Source: Bacteroidales bacterium (GTDB lineage Bacteria > Bacteroidota > Bacteroidia > Bacteroidales > UBA1556). From it: a stretch of 7,295 nt of DNA. Location: the NCBI GenBank assembly GCA_029935325.1, contig JAOZKO010000133.1, positions 1 through 7,295 of the forward strand. Reading direction: 5' to 3'. How positions within the stretch are numbered: position 1 is the first letter of the stretch; each line of letters begins with the position of its first letter. Of this stretch, positions 1-6,596 are shown one piece after another. The position numbers and the translations under genes were made by a program. The notes below the pieces were generated by a model that saw only the letters and a list, made by a program, of their open reading frames with translations, made no database searches and had not been told where the DNA came from.

Positions 1-3
1 CAC

Positions 4-19
4 TGATGCAAAGGCATCA
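4..19. repeat. Short hairpin at left edge
   Basis: TGATGC (4-9) pairs perfectly with GCATCA (14-19) around the loop AAAG. There is no T-run on either side, so a terminator is unlikely. It could be the centre of a larger palindromic element cut by the window edge, since a related end-repeat sits at 76-98, but the partner arm is not visible. Confidence 0.4.
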
Positions 20-75
20 CTTCGTCTCAAAAAATTAAAATCTCATTCAAAATCTATCATTTCATAAAATTAGAC

Positions 76-98
76 AGTTTTCTTGCAGACACTATTTA
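76..98 (+). repeat. Solo copy of dispersed end-repeat
   Basis: This 23-bp segment starts with AGTTTTCTTGCA and ends in ACTATTTA. It matches the reverse complement of 5157-5179 at 21 of 23 positions. It matches 5250-5272 in direct orientation at 19 of 23, with the first 12 bases identical. Three copies in one short window, all intergenic, suggest a mobile or amplified palindromic element. Here only one end is recognisable: either the other arm lies outside the window or this is a decayed remnant. Confidence 0.6.
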
Positions 99-130
99 TT
101 TTTCTTTTCGCTGCGCTTAAAGAATTAGCT

Positions 131-219
131 ATCCACTAATTACACGAATTTTCACGAAAATGCAGCAAAGCTGCATATTCGTGGAAAATAATTCTTGTAA
201 ATTCGTGCAATTCGTGGAT
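131..219. repeat. Imperfect palindrome built on ATTCGTGG units
   Basis: The left arm, from ATCCACTAATTACACG, and the right arm, ending in TTCGTGGAT, are reverse complements with few mismatches. They meet at a perfect 7-bp hairpin, ATGCAGC-AAA-GCTGCAT (160-176). The right arm has about 14 extra bases. It contains four related 8-mers: ATTCGTGG at 177 and 210, ATTCGTGC at 201 and ATTCTTGT at 191. Similar CACGAATT-rich palindromes are, from memory, frequent between genes in Bacteroidota genomes. As RNA it would fold into a long stem-loop. Function is unknown. A REP/MITE-like element is the likeliest reading, and the lack of a T-run argues against a terminator. Confidence 0.7.
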
Positions 220-294
220 TATTGAAGAATAGCATTTTACGAGTATTTGAAACAAATATCAAACAAAGGGTTTGCCCTGTAATTTTATCCTAGA

Positions 295-310
295 GACTTA
301 ACACTAAGTC
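295..310. repeat. 6-bp dyad upstream of the bcp promoter
   Basis: GACTTA (295-300) and TAAGTC (305-310) form a perfect inverted repeat with a 4-base spacer, ACAC. It lies about 42 bp upstream of the putative -7 element at 352-359, where an activator could bind. No known operator consensus is recognised, and a 6-bp dyad in AT-rich DNA can arise by chance. Confidence 0.25.
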
Positions 311-351
311 AATATTTCAAACCAATCCAAAAATCCAATTGATATTATTCT

Positions 352-359
352 TATCTTTG
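352..359 (+). promoter_or_regulatory. Putative Bacteroidota -7 promoter element for bcp
   Basis: TATCTTTG is an exact match to the TAnnTTTG -7 consensus known from Bacteroides and Flavobacterium sigma-ABfr promoters. Transcription would start near 365, leaving an untranslated leader of about 40 bases before the bcp ATG. No clear TTG -33 element lies at the expected distance upstream, so the call rests on one 8-mer and its position. Confidence 0.45.
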
Positions 360-403
360 GCTTCCTTATTTTAATAAATTCTTTAATCAATAAGACATTA
401 AAT

Positions 404-862
404 ATGACACACTTAAACGAAGGTGATATAGCTCCCGATTTTAATACAATAGATGAAAAAGGAAACCCATTGAAACTTTCTGATTATAGAGGTAAGAAAT
501 TAATTTTATTTACCTATCCAAAAGCAATGACTCCAGGCTGTACCGCTGAGGCTTGTAACTTAAGTGATAATTATGCTATGCTTAACGACAAAGGTTTTGC
601 TATTGTTGGAATAAGTGCTGATGACGAAAAGCGACAAATTAGATTTAAAGAAAAGTACAATTTTCCTTATCCACTGATACCCGATACCGAGAAGGAAGTC
701 CTTAAATTGTACGGAGCATGGGGACTAAAGAAAATGTACGGCAGAGAATATGACGGAATATTCCGCACAACTTTTGTTATTGATGAGAAAGGTAAAATTG
801 AAAAGATTTTTAAGAAGGTGAAAACCAAAGAACATACTGCTCAGATTCTTGCAGAGTATTAA
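404..862 (+). CDS. bcp: Thioredoxin-dependent thiol peroxidase (Bcp/PrxQ)
   Basis: This is a cytoplasmic peroxiredoxin that reduces hydrogen peroxide and organic hydroperoxides using thioredoxin as electron donor. The 152-residue length is normal for the family. The protein shows the N-terminal APDF motif (10-13) and the active-site segment YPKAMTPGCTAEAC. The peroxidatic cysteine is Cys46 and the resolving cysteine is Cys51, the five-residue spacing of the two-Cys Bcp subtype. Arg121 in the RTTFVID strand is the conserved active-site arginine. No signal peptide is present. The start is the ATG at 404, next to the conserved N-terminus. An A/T-rich leader without Shine-Dalgarno precedes it, as is normal in Bacteroidota. 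recA follows after 37 bp with no terminator between, so the two may be co-transcribed; from memory, bcp next to recA recurs in Bacteroidales. Confidence 0.96.
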   Translation: MTHLNEGDIAPDFNTIDEKGNPLKLSDYRGKKLILFTYPKAMTPGCTAEACNLSDNYAMLNDKGFAIVGISADDEKRQIRFKEKYNFPYPLIPDTEKEVLKLYGAWGLKKMYGREYDGIFRTTFVIDEKGKIEKIFKKVKTKEHTAQILAEY

Positions 863-899
863 TAAATTGTAATAATCAAATAAATAAAAAACAATAGAT

Positions 900-1907
900 A
901 TGGCAAAAGAAAATAAAGAGAATAAAGAAAAGCTAAAAGCGCTACAGCTTACTTTAGATAAGATTGAGAAGAACTATGGTAAAGGTAGTATTATGCGCCT
1001 AGGCGATAAGGCTGTTGAAGAAATTGAGATTATTCCCACAGGCAGTATCGGCTTAGATTTAGCATTAGGCATAGGTGGATTACCTCGCGGTAGGATAATT
1101 GAGGTTTACGGCCCTGAATCATCAGGAAAAACAACCCTAGCAATACATGCTATTGCTGAGGCACAAAAGCAAGGTGGCGTTGCTGCATTTATTGATGCTG
1201 AACATGCTTTCGATCGCTTTTATGCTGAAAATTTAGGTGTAGATATTGAGAACCTATTGGTTGCACAGCCTGATTATGGTGAGCAAGCATTGGAAATAAC
1301 AGAAAGCCTAATCCGTTCTGGAGCAATTGATATTATTGTAATTGATTCTGTTGCTGCACTTACTCCTAAGAGCGAGATTGAAGGCGATATGGGTGACTCC
1401 AAAATGGGTCTTCAAGCTAGATTAATGTCACAAGCACTAAGAAAACTAGCAGGTACAATCAACAAAACTGGTACTACATGTATCTTTATCAATCAATTGC
1501 GCGAGAAAATCGGCGTTATGTTTGGTAATCCTGAAACCACAACTGGTGGTAATGCTCTTAAATTTTACTCCACAGTAAGAATCGATATTCGACGTTCAAC
1601 TCAAATAAAAGATGTGGATAAGGTTGTAGGTAATAGAGTGAGAATTAAAGTAGTAAAGAATAAAGTAGCACCTCCATTCCGCTTAGCTGAGCTAGATATA
1701 GTTTACGGCAAAGGATTCTCGAAAGTAGGAGAATTAGTGGATTTAGGAGTAGAATTTGATATTGTGAAGAAAAGTGGTTCATGGTTCTCTTATGGCGAAA
1801 CTAAGCTAGGTCAAGGACGTGAAGCAGTAAAGCAATTATTAACTGATAATCCTGAATTAGCAGACGAAATAGAAGCTAAAATTAAAGATGCTGCTAAAAT
1901 TAAATAA
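900..1907 (+). CDS. recA: Recombinase A
   Basis: RecA is the ATP-dependent recombinase that coats single-stranded DNA, drives strand exchange and supports recombinational repair. The order of motifs is complete. Walker A is GPESSGKT (71-78), the catalytic glutamate Glu101 lies in DAEHAF, and the Walker B strand is IIVIDS (145-150). Gln199 sits at the start of loop L2, and the family signature begins at ALKFYSTVR (219-227). The AFDRFYA variant (103-109) is common in Bacteroidota. The segment QPDYGEQALEI carries Tyr where Asn or Thr is usual. At 335 residues it is shorter than E. coli RecA (353), and the C-terminus ends in KDAAKIK rather than an acidic tail. The ATG at 900 follows an A-rich stretch that probably aids initiation. 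No SOS box is recognisable upstream, and a strong terminator follows. Confidence 0.98.
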   Translation: MAKENKENKEKLKALQLTLDKIEKNYGKGSIMRLGDKAVEEIEIIPTGSIGLDLALGIGGLPRGRIIEVYGPESSGKTTLAIHAIAEAQKQGGVAAFIDAEHAFDRFYAENLGVDIENLLVAQPDYGEQALEITESLIRSGAIDIIVIDSVAALTPKSEIEGDMGDSKMGLQARLMSQALRKLAGTINKTGTTCIFINQLREKIGVMFGNPETTTGGNALKFYSTVRIDIRRSTQIKDVDKVVGNRVRIKVVKNKVAPPFRLAELDIVYGKGFSKVGELVDLGVEFDIVKKSGSWFSYGETKLGQGREAVKQLLTDNPELADEIEAKIKDAAKIK

Positions 1908-1911
1908 TAAT

Positions 1912-1947
1912 AAAACCAGTGGGGAATTAATTCCCTACTGGTTTTTT
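1912..1947 (+). terminator. Intrinsic terminator of recA
   Basis: AAAACCAGT (1912-1920) pairs with ACTGGTTTT starting at 1937. A self-complementary inner part, GGGAATTAATTCCC (1922-1935), and one G-T wobble separate the two, so the stem is long and nearly perfect. It ends in a run of six T (1942-1947) four bases past the recA stop codon. The complementary A-run on the left arm may let it also terminate on the other strand, but no gene on that strand is seen here. Confidence 0.93.
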
Positions 1948-1986
1948 CAATAAACACAATTAATTATAATCCATAGAATATATCCT

Positions 1987-2988
1987 ATGAAAATATTAGT
2001 TCTGATTTTTTCAATTACCATCTTAATACTCAGCTCTTGCGATTTGCCTTCGCAATCAAAAACCAAGAAATTATCAAGTCTTGATGAGATAAATTTACAA
2101 ATAGAAGAAAATCCTACTTCAGCAGATTTATACCAAAAAAGAGCAAATATTTATATAAAAAGCTCCAACTTCGACCGAGCAATTGCTGACCTCAATAAAG
2201 CAGCTAATCTTGAACCTGATAGCATTGTATATTTTATGCAATTAGCAGACTTATTTCTACAATCGGGTCAAATGAAAAATACAATTGGAGTACTTAAGAA
2301 AGTTACAAAAATAGATCCTACTTATCCTGATGCTTGGCTGAAACTTGGTGAGATAAATTTGATGTATAAAAAATACCAAGATGTTTTTGATCATGCAAAT
2401 AAAGCTCTGGAGTTAGACCCATACAACGACAAAGCCTTTTTCCTAAAAGCTTATGCCTATAAAGAGATGAAAGACACTAATAGTGCTATTAATAACTTTC
2501 AGGAGTGTCTGAAATTTAACCCACAGCATTATGATGCAAATATTGAGCTTGGTATAATGTTTATGAGTTTGAAAAACGAATTAGCTGTTAGCTATTTCAA
2601 AAATGCAATTTCAATTGATACAAGCAAAGTAGATGCGTATTATAACCTTGGACTATACTACCAAAATAGTGATCAGCTAAATGAAGCCATTGCTGTTTAT
2701 AAGCAACTTGGAGAAGTGAATCCGTCATTTCCTAGTAGCTATTATAATATCGGTTATATCTATTTAGAGCTACTGAATATTTCGGATATGAGTATTCCAT
2801 ATTTCACAAAGGCTATCAATGCAAACCAACAATATTTCGAGGCATATTACAATAGAGGCTTAGCTTACGAAAAGCTAGGTGATGTTCATAATGCACAAAA
2901 TGATTATAAACAAGCATTAAATATAAACCACAATTATGTAAAAGCAAGAAATGCTTTAAACAGAGTTGAGAAGAATATGAGTAAATAA
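1987..2988 (+). CDS. TPR-repeat lipoprotein
   Basis: This is a predicted envelope lipoprotein of 333 residues. Residues 1-17 form a short signal peptide with a hydrophobic core and the lipobox LSSC, so Cys18 would be the lipidated first residue, with Asp at +2. From about residue 46 to 325 there are eight consecutive 34-residue tetratricopeptide repeats with the usual helix signatures, for example the segments starting ADLYQKRAN, PDAWLKLGE, VDAYYNLGL and FEAYYNRGL, each ending near a turn such as LEPD, IDPT or LDPY. TPR arrays are protein-binding scaffolds, and no catalytic domain is present. The dpp5-like peptidase gene begins 18 bp downstream, so they are probably co-transcribed. The partner protein is unknown, and neither a cell-wall assembly nor a peptidase-scaffold role can be decided. 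The ATG at 1987 is chosen because it places the lipobox correctly. Confidence 0.9.
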   Translation: MKILVLIFSITILILSSCDLPSQSKTKKLSSLDEINLQIEENPTSADLYQKRANIYIKSSNFDRAIADLNKAANLEPDSIVYFMQLADLFLQSGQMKNTIGVLKKVTKIDPTYPDAWLKLGEINLMYKKYQDVFDHANKALELDPYNDKAFFLKAYAYKEMKDTNSAINNFQECLKFNPQHYDANIELGIMFMSLKNELAVSYFKNAISIDTSKVDAYYNLGLYYQNSDQLNEAIAVYKQLGEVNPSFPSSYYNIGYIYLELLNISDMSIPYFTKAINANQQYFEAYYNRGLAYEKLGDVHNAQNDYKQALNINHNYVKARNALNRVEKNMSK

Positions 2989-3006
2989 ATTTAACAAGCA
3001 TATATT

Positions 3007-5106
3007 ATGAAAAACAAGACAATCTTATTTTTAAGCATGCTAAGTTTTCTGATTTTTTCCTGCGAAAATATCGAGACTGATAAAGCAGATGATTTAGCAG
3101 CACCGGAAAGCGTTCAAGCTGAAGAAGAATTTATAAACCCTGGTATTATGACTCCGGAAGTACTATGGAGACTTGGCAGATTATCAGATGTGCAAGTATC
3201 TACTGATGGCAGCACTTTGCTTTTTGGCATCAGCCGCTATAGTATTAAAGGTAATAAAGGTAATCGCGATTTATACAGCATGCCAATTACTGGTGGTGAA
3301 ACACTTAAGCTTACTGATTTTGCAGGTGGCGAATACAATGCAGTCTGGCGACCTGATGGAGTAAAAATTGGTTTTCTATCTGCCAAAAGTGGAAGCACAC
3401 AATTATGGGAGATGAATGCTGATGGCAGCTCAAAATTAGAGATTACAAATATTGAAGGTGGTATTACCGGCTTCAAATATAGCCCTGATGGAACACAAAT
3501 TCTTTTTACCAAAGAAGTAAAAATGGATAAAACCATTCACGATTTATATCCTGATTTACCTGAGGCTAATGCAATGATTTATGATGAACTTATGTATCGC
3601 CATTGGGATCATTGGTCAGATGAGAATTACAGTCATGTATTTGTTGCTAGCTATACTGATGGCAAAGTTGGCGAAGCTAACGATTTGATGATTGATGAAA
3701 GATTTAGCGCACCACGTGAGCCTTTTAATGGAATTGAAGATGTGAATTGGAGCCCTGATGGAACAAAAGTATCCATTAGCTATAAGCGCCTTAACGGAAA
3801 AGATTTTGCCATAAGTACTAACTCTGAATTATATATTTACGATATAAAAGCTGGTACAAATTATAATCTTACAAAAGAAGGTTTTGATGGTTATGATGAT
3901 GGTGCAGCTTGGTCGCCTGATGGAAAAATGATAGTTTGGCATAGTATGGCAACTGCTGGTTTTGAATCAGATAAAAACCGAATTATGATTCACTCTTTCG
4001 AAAGTGGTGAAACAATTGATTATAGTGAAGGTTTTGACCAAAGTTCATCAAGCTTTACTTTTAGCGATGATTCTAAAACACTTTATTTCATATCCGGAAT
4101 TGAAGCTACTTACCAAATCTACTCTATGAATTTAGAGTCAAAAGAGATAACACAAATAACAAAAGGAGATCATAACTACCAATCTTATGCTCTTGCTAAT
4201 GGTAAAATTATTGGCACAAAAATGAGTATGAAATTCCCTACGGAAATTTATGCTGTTGCTGATGATGGTACTGAAACTCAATTGACATTTACAAATAAGG
4301 AAATTCTTGATAATATAACCCCTGCTGAATTTGACCAGCGCTGGGTAGAAACTACTGATGGAAAGAAAGAATTGGTATGGGTAATTTATCCACCAAACTT
4401 TGATAAAACTAAAAAATATCCTGCACTATTATATTGCCAAGGAGGCCCACAATCTGCTGTTAGTCAGTTTTTCAGTTATCGTTGGAATTTCCAGATTATG
4501 GCATCCAATGGATATATAGTTGTAGCACCTAACCGAAGAGGATTACCTACGTTTGGTCAAGAGTGGAACGATCAAATTAGTGGTGATTATGGCGGTCAGA
4601 ATATGGATGATTATCTTTCAGCGATTGATGCCTTAGCAAAAGAGCCTTATGTTGACGAGAACAATCTTGGAGCAATTGGTGCAAGCTATGGCGGCTACAG
4701 TATTTACTGGCTAGCGGGGCATCACGAAGGTAGATTCAAAGCATTAATTTCGCATTGTGGAATCTATGATTTACCAAGTATGTATGCCTCTACTGAGGAA
4801 ACTTTCTTTGTACATCATGATAATGATGGAGCACCATGGGATAGTCCAAAACCTAAGGCTTATGAGGAATTTAATCCTGCTAACTTCATTGGTAATTGGG
4901 ATACTCCTATTTTAGTAATTACTGGTGGTAATGATTTCAGAATTCCATATTCACAATCAATGCAAGCTTTTAACGCAGCACAATTACACGATATTCCAAG
5001 CCGATTCTTATTCTTCCCTGAGGAGTCTCATTTTGTACTACAGCCTCAAAACTCTGTTTTATGGCAAAGAGAATTCAAAGGATTCTTGGATAAATATTTG
5101 AAGTAA
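3007..5106 (+). CDS. dpp5: Lipoprotein S9 exopeptidase, DPP5-like
   Basis: This is a serine peptidase of the prolyl oligopeptidase family (S9) that releases dipeptides from the N-terminus of oligopeptides; P. gingivalis DPP5 prefers hydrophobic residues at P1. Of 699 residues, 1-18 are a signal peptide with lipobox IFSC, giving lipidated Cys19. A beta-propeller follows (about 50-430), with PD40-type blades at WRPDG (114), YSPDG (158), WSPDG (248 and 302) and FSDDS (352). The alpha/beta-hydrolase domain (about 440-699) has the nucleophile Ser560 in GASYGGY, Asp643 in GGNDFR and His675 in ESHF. These spacings resemble P. gingivalis DPP5, as do segments I recall from that protein such as DELMYRHWD, QISGDYGGQNM and YWLAGHH. 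The P. gingivalis enzyme is, from memory, a soluble periplasmic protein, so the lipid anchor here is a difference. Another S9 specificity is possible, but family membership is secure. Confidence 0.9.
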   Translation: MKNKTILFLSMLSFLIFSCENIETDKADDLAAPESVQAEEEFINPGIMTPEVLWRLGRLSDVQVSTDGSTLLFGISRYSIKGNKGNRDLYSMPITGGETLKLTDFAGGEYNAVWRPDGVKIGFLSAKSGSTQLWEMNADGSSKLEITNIEGGITGFKYSPDGTQILFTKEVKMDKTIHDLYPDLPEANAMIYDELMYRHWDHWSDENYSHVFVASYTDGKVGEANDLMIDERFSAPREPFNGIEDVNWSPDGTKVSISYKRLNGKDFAISTNSELYIYDIKAGTNYNLTKEGFDGYDDGAAWSPDGKMIVWHSMATAGFESDKNRIMIHSFESGETIDYSEGFDQSSSSFTFSDDSKTLYFISGIEATYQIYSMNLESKEITQITKGDHNYQSYALANGKIIGTKMSMKFPTEIYAVADDGTETQLTFTNKEILDNITPAEFDQRWVETTDGKKELVWVIYPPNFDKTKKYPALLYCQGGPQSAVSQFFSYRWNFQIMASNGYIVVAPNRRGLPTFGQEWNDQISGDYGGQNMDDYLSAIDALAKEPYVDENNLGAIGASYGGYSIYWLAGHHEGRFKALISHCGIYDLPSMYASTEETFFVHHDNDGAPWDSPKPKAYEEFNPANFIGNWDTPILVITGGNDFRIPYSQSMQAFNAAQLHDIPSRFLFFPEESHFVLQPQNSVLWQREFKGFLDKYLK

Positions 5107-5112
5107 TCAATT

Positions 5113-5150
5113 TTAGTCATAGGGTGGATTTATAAACATCCTATGACTAA
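5113..5150. terminator. Hairpin after the DPP5-like gene, possible terminator
   Basis: TTAGTCATAGG (5113-5123) pairs perfectly with CCTATGACTAA (5140-5150). Three further pairs inside, one of them a wobble, leave a loop of about ten bases. It starts six bases past the peptidase stop codon, the usual place for a terminator, but no T-run follows on either strand. It could instead be an mRNA 3'-end stabiliser. Confidence 0.5.
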
Positions 5151-5156
5151 GATTTC

Positions 5157-5272
5157 TAAATAGTGTCAGCAATAAAACTTCATATATTAAAGTCTTTGAT
5201 AAAAAAGCACTAAAGGCAATGCCTGTCTAGATAAATCGGGAGCTTTTGAAGTTTTCTTGCAAAGACTAAATA
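5157..5272. repeat. Palindromic MITE-like element with imperfect terminal inverted repeats
   Basis: The ends at 5157-5182 and 5247-5272 are inverted repeats of each other, matching at 20 of 26 positions. The core of the right arm is GAAGTTTTCTTGCA. Near the centre is a small perfect palindrome, AGGCAATGCCT (5214-5224). Both ends match the solo repeat at 76-98. The element is about 116 bp long, has no coding capacity and fills most of the gap between the peptidase and membrane-protein genes. Its right end stops 14 bp short of the membrane-protein ATG, so it may carry or disrupt that gene's leader. No target-site duplication could be identified with confidence. Confidence 0.6.
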
Positions 5273-5286
5273 ATCAAAAGTTAAGT

Positions 5287-6576
5287 ATGGAATATTTAAT
5301 AACAATAGTATTTATTGCCTTTTCCTTTTTTGCCATTTACAAAATCAAAATGTTTGGTGCAAAAGGAATTTCCAAGCATTGGTTTGCAGCAGCTTTTGGT
5401 TTTAAGTTAATTCTGGCTGGAGCAATGCTATTAATTTATACACGCTCACCAGAAATAAAGAAAAATGCTGATATCTTCCGATACTTCCAGGATGCCTCAG
5501 TGATTTATAAAACATTAAAAACAGAGCCCTCAGCTTATTTCAAAATAATGAGTGGCATAGGTGCCGACTCCCCTGAATTAGACAAATACTATCAAAGTAC
5601 TTATAATTGGGAAACGGCACAGGGGTCAGGATTATTCTCCAATAACAGGTTGATAATCCGATATATTGCATTTATAAGTATTTTCACTTTTGGGTATTAT
5701 GGAGCCATTATGGTATTTACTACCCTTTTGGCATTCACAGGATTATTCTGGATTTTTAGGTTCTTTAATTCCAAACTGCGTAATAGAAAATGGGTAATAT
5801 ATGCATTGGTGTTCTTCACTCCATCCATAGCATTTTGGTCATCAGGAATATTAAAAGAAAGCTTATTAATTTTTGCAATTGGGGTTTTAATTAATTGTGG
5901 AAACTTTGCTCTAAAAGGCAAAAAACCTATTGCTAGGAGCTTTGTAGTTCTATTAGCATTACTTACAATATTTAATCTAAAAGCATTTGTATTATTTGTT
6001 TTAATAGGACCAATACTTGGGTATTTATGGAATAATTTCTTACCAAAACAACGAACAATACTACCATACTTTATTATGCTATTTGTAGCATTTAGTATTG
6101 CTTCCGAATCTCATAAATATTTGGATACCGGACTATTTGATATACTTTTGGAAAAACAGCTTGAGTTTACTGACTTAGCAATACGCGAGAATGCTCAAAG
6201 CCAAATTCCACCGATATTGTTTGATGCCAATTCTATTTCCGTGGCATCCAATTCACCAATTGCTATTATAAATTCTTTGTTTCGACCAATGTTTTGGGAA
6301 GTAAAAAACCTAATGATGGGATTTGCAGCACTAGAAAACACCATACTATTATTGGCATTAATACTTATTATTATTTTCCCCATAAAGAAAATCGAAGATC
6401 CGAATCTGCTCTGGTTTTCTTTAAGCTTTGCCCTCTCCTACTTTGTAATTATCGGTTTGATGACCCCAGTTCTGGGAGCACTTTCAAGGTATCGTATTCC
6501 AGCACTATTATTTTTTATTATGGCAATGGTGCAGCTAATTGATTTCGAAAAGCTTAAATCTAAGATTGGATATTAA
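5287..6576 (+). CDS. Polytopic membrane protein, GT-C/polymerase-like, function unknown
   Basis: I do not recognise a named family. The 429-residue protein is very hydrophobic, with roughly ten or eleven membrane segments. There is one at 2-20 and one at about 32-51, a polar loop of about 70 residues (52-120), then paired helices, a second polar loop in the last third and three C-terminal helices. The features NADIFRYFQDA (60-70) after the second helix, FTPSIAFWSSGILKES (177-192) and SRYRIP (400-405) before the last helix recall bacterial GT-C glycosyltransferases and surface-polysaccharide polymerases, so a role with lipid-linked sugars is plausible but unproven. I chose the ATG at 5287. An in-frame TTG at 5257 would add ten polar residues, but it lies inside the repeat element and would push back the N-terminal helix. 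The superoxide reductase gene starts 20 bp downstream, which suggests one transcript. Confidence 0.8.
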   Translation: MEYLITIVFIAFSFFAIYKIKMFGAKGISKHWFAAAFGFKLILAGAMLLIYTRSPEIKKNADIFRYFQDASVIYKTLKTEPSAYFKIMSGIGADSPELDKYYQSTYNWETAQGSGLFSNNRLIIRYIAFISIFTFGYYGAIMVFTTLLAFTGLFWIFRFFNSKLRNRKWVIYALVFFTPSIAFWSSGILKESLLIFAIGVLINCGNFALKGKKPIARSFVVLLALLTIFNLKAFVLFVLIGPILGYLWNNFLPKQRTILPYFIMLFVAFSIASESHKYLDTGLFDILLEKQLEFTDLAIRENAQSQIPPILFDANSISVASNSPIAIINSLFRPMFWEVKNLMMGFAALENTILLLALILIIIFPIKKIEDPNLLWFSLSFALSYFVIIGLMTPVLGALSRYRIPALLFFIMAMVQLIDFEKLKSKIGY

Positions 6577-6596
6577 TTATTATAAACCTTAAGCCT

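Larger units (their letters stand above)
1..403. other. Gene-free leader region with several repeats
   Basis: No convincing coding frame is seen on either strand in these 403 bases, and no tail of an upstream gene is recognisable at the left edge. The stretch contains a small hairpin at 4-19, a solo copy of a dispersed repeat at 76-98, a long imperfect palindrome at 131-219, a short dyad at 295-310 and a likely promoter element at 352-359. Each is listed separately. The rest is AT-rich and shows nothing I can name. Confidence 0.7.

Noticed and set aside
177..217. CRISPR-like array from repeated ATTCGTGG units
   Set aside because: The units are only 8 bp, spaced irregularly by 2-6 bases and arranged in a palindrome; there are no spacers of normal length and no cas genes.
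860..899. SOS/LexA operator or terminator between bcp and recA
   Set aside because: The 37-bp gap is A/T-rich with no dyad of useful length and no known SOS consensus.
1965..1970. TATAAT as a -10 box for the TPR lipoprotein
   Set aside because: Bacteroidota use TAnnTTTG rather than the E. coli -10 sequence, there is no suitable -35 partner, and such 6-mers are expected by chance in AT-rich DNA.
2816..3001. 61-codon open frame on the minus strand
   Set aside because: It is antisense to the last TPR repeats, has no motif or leader, and its composition looks like a shadow of the coding strand.
5257..5286. Upstream TTG start adding ten residues to the membrane protein
   Set aside because: The extra residues are polar, the TTG lies inside the palindromic repeat end, and the ATG at 5287 directly precedes a typical N-terminal membrane helix.
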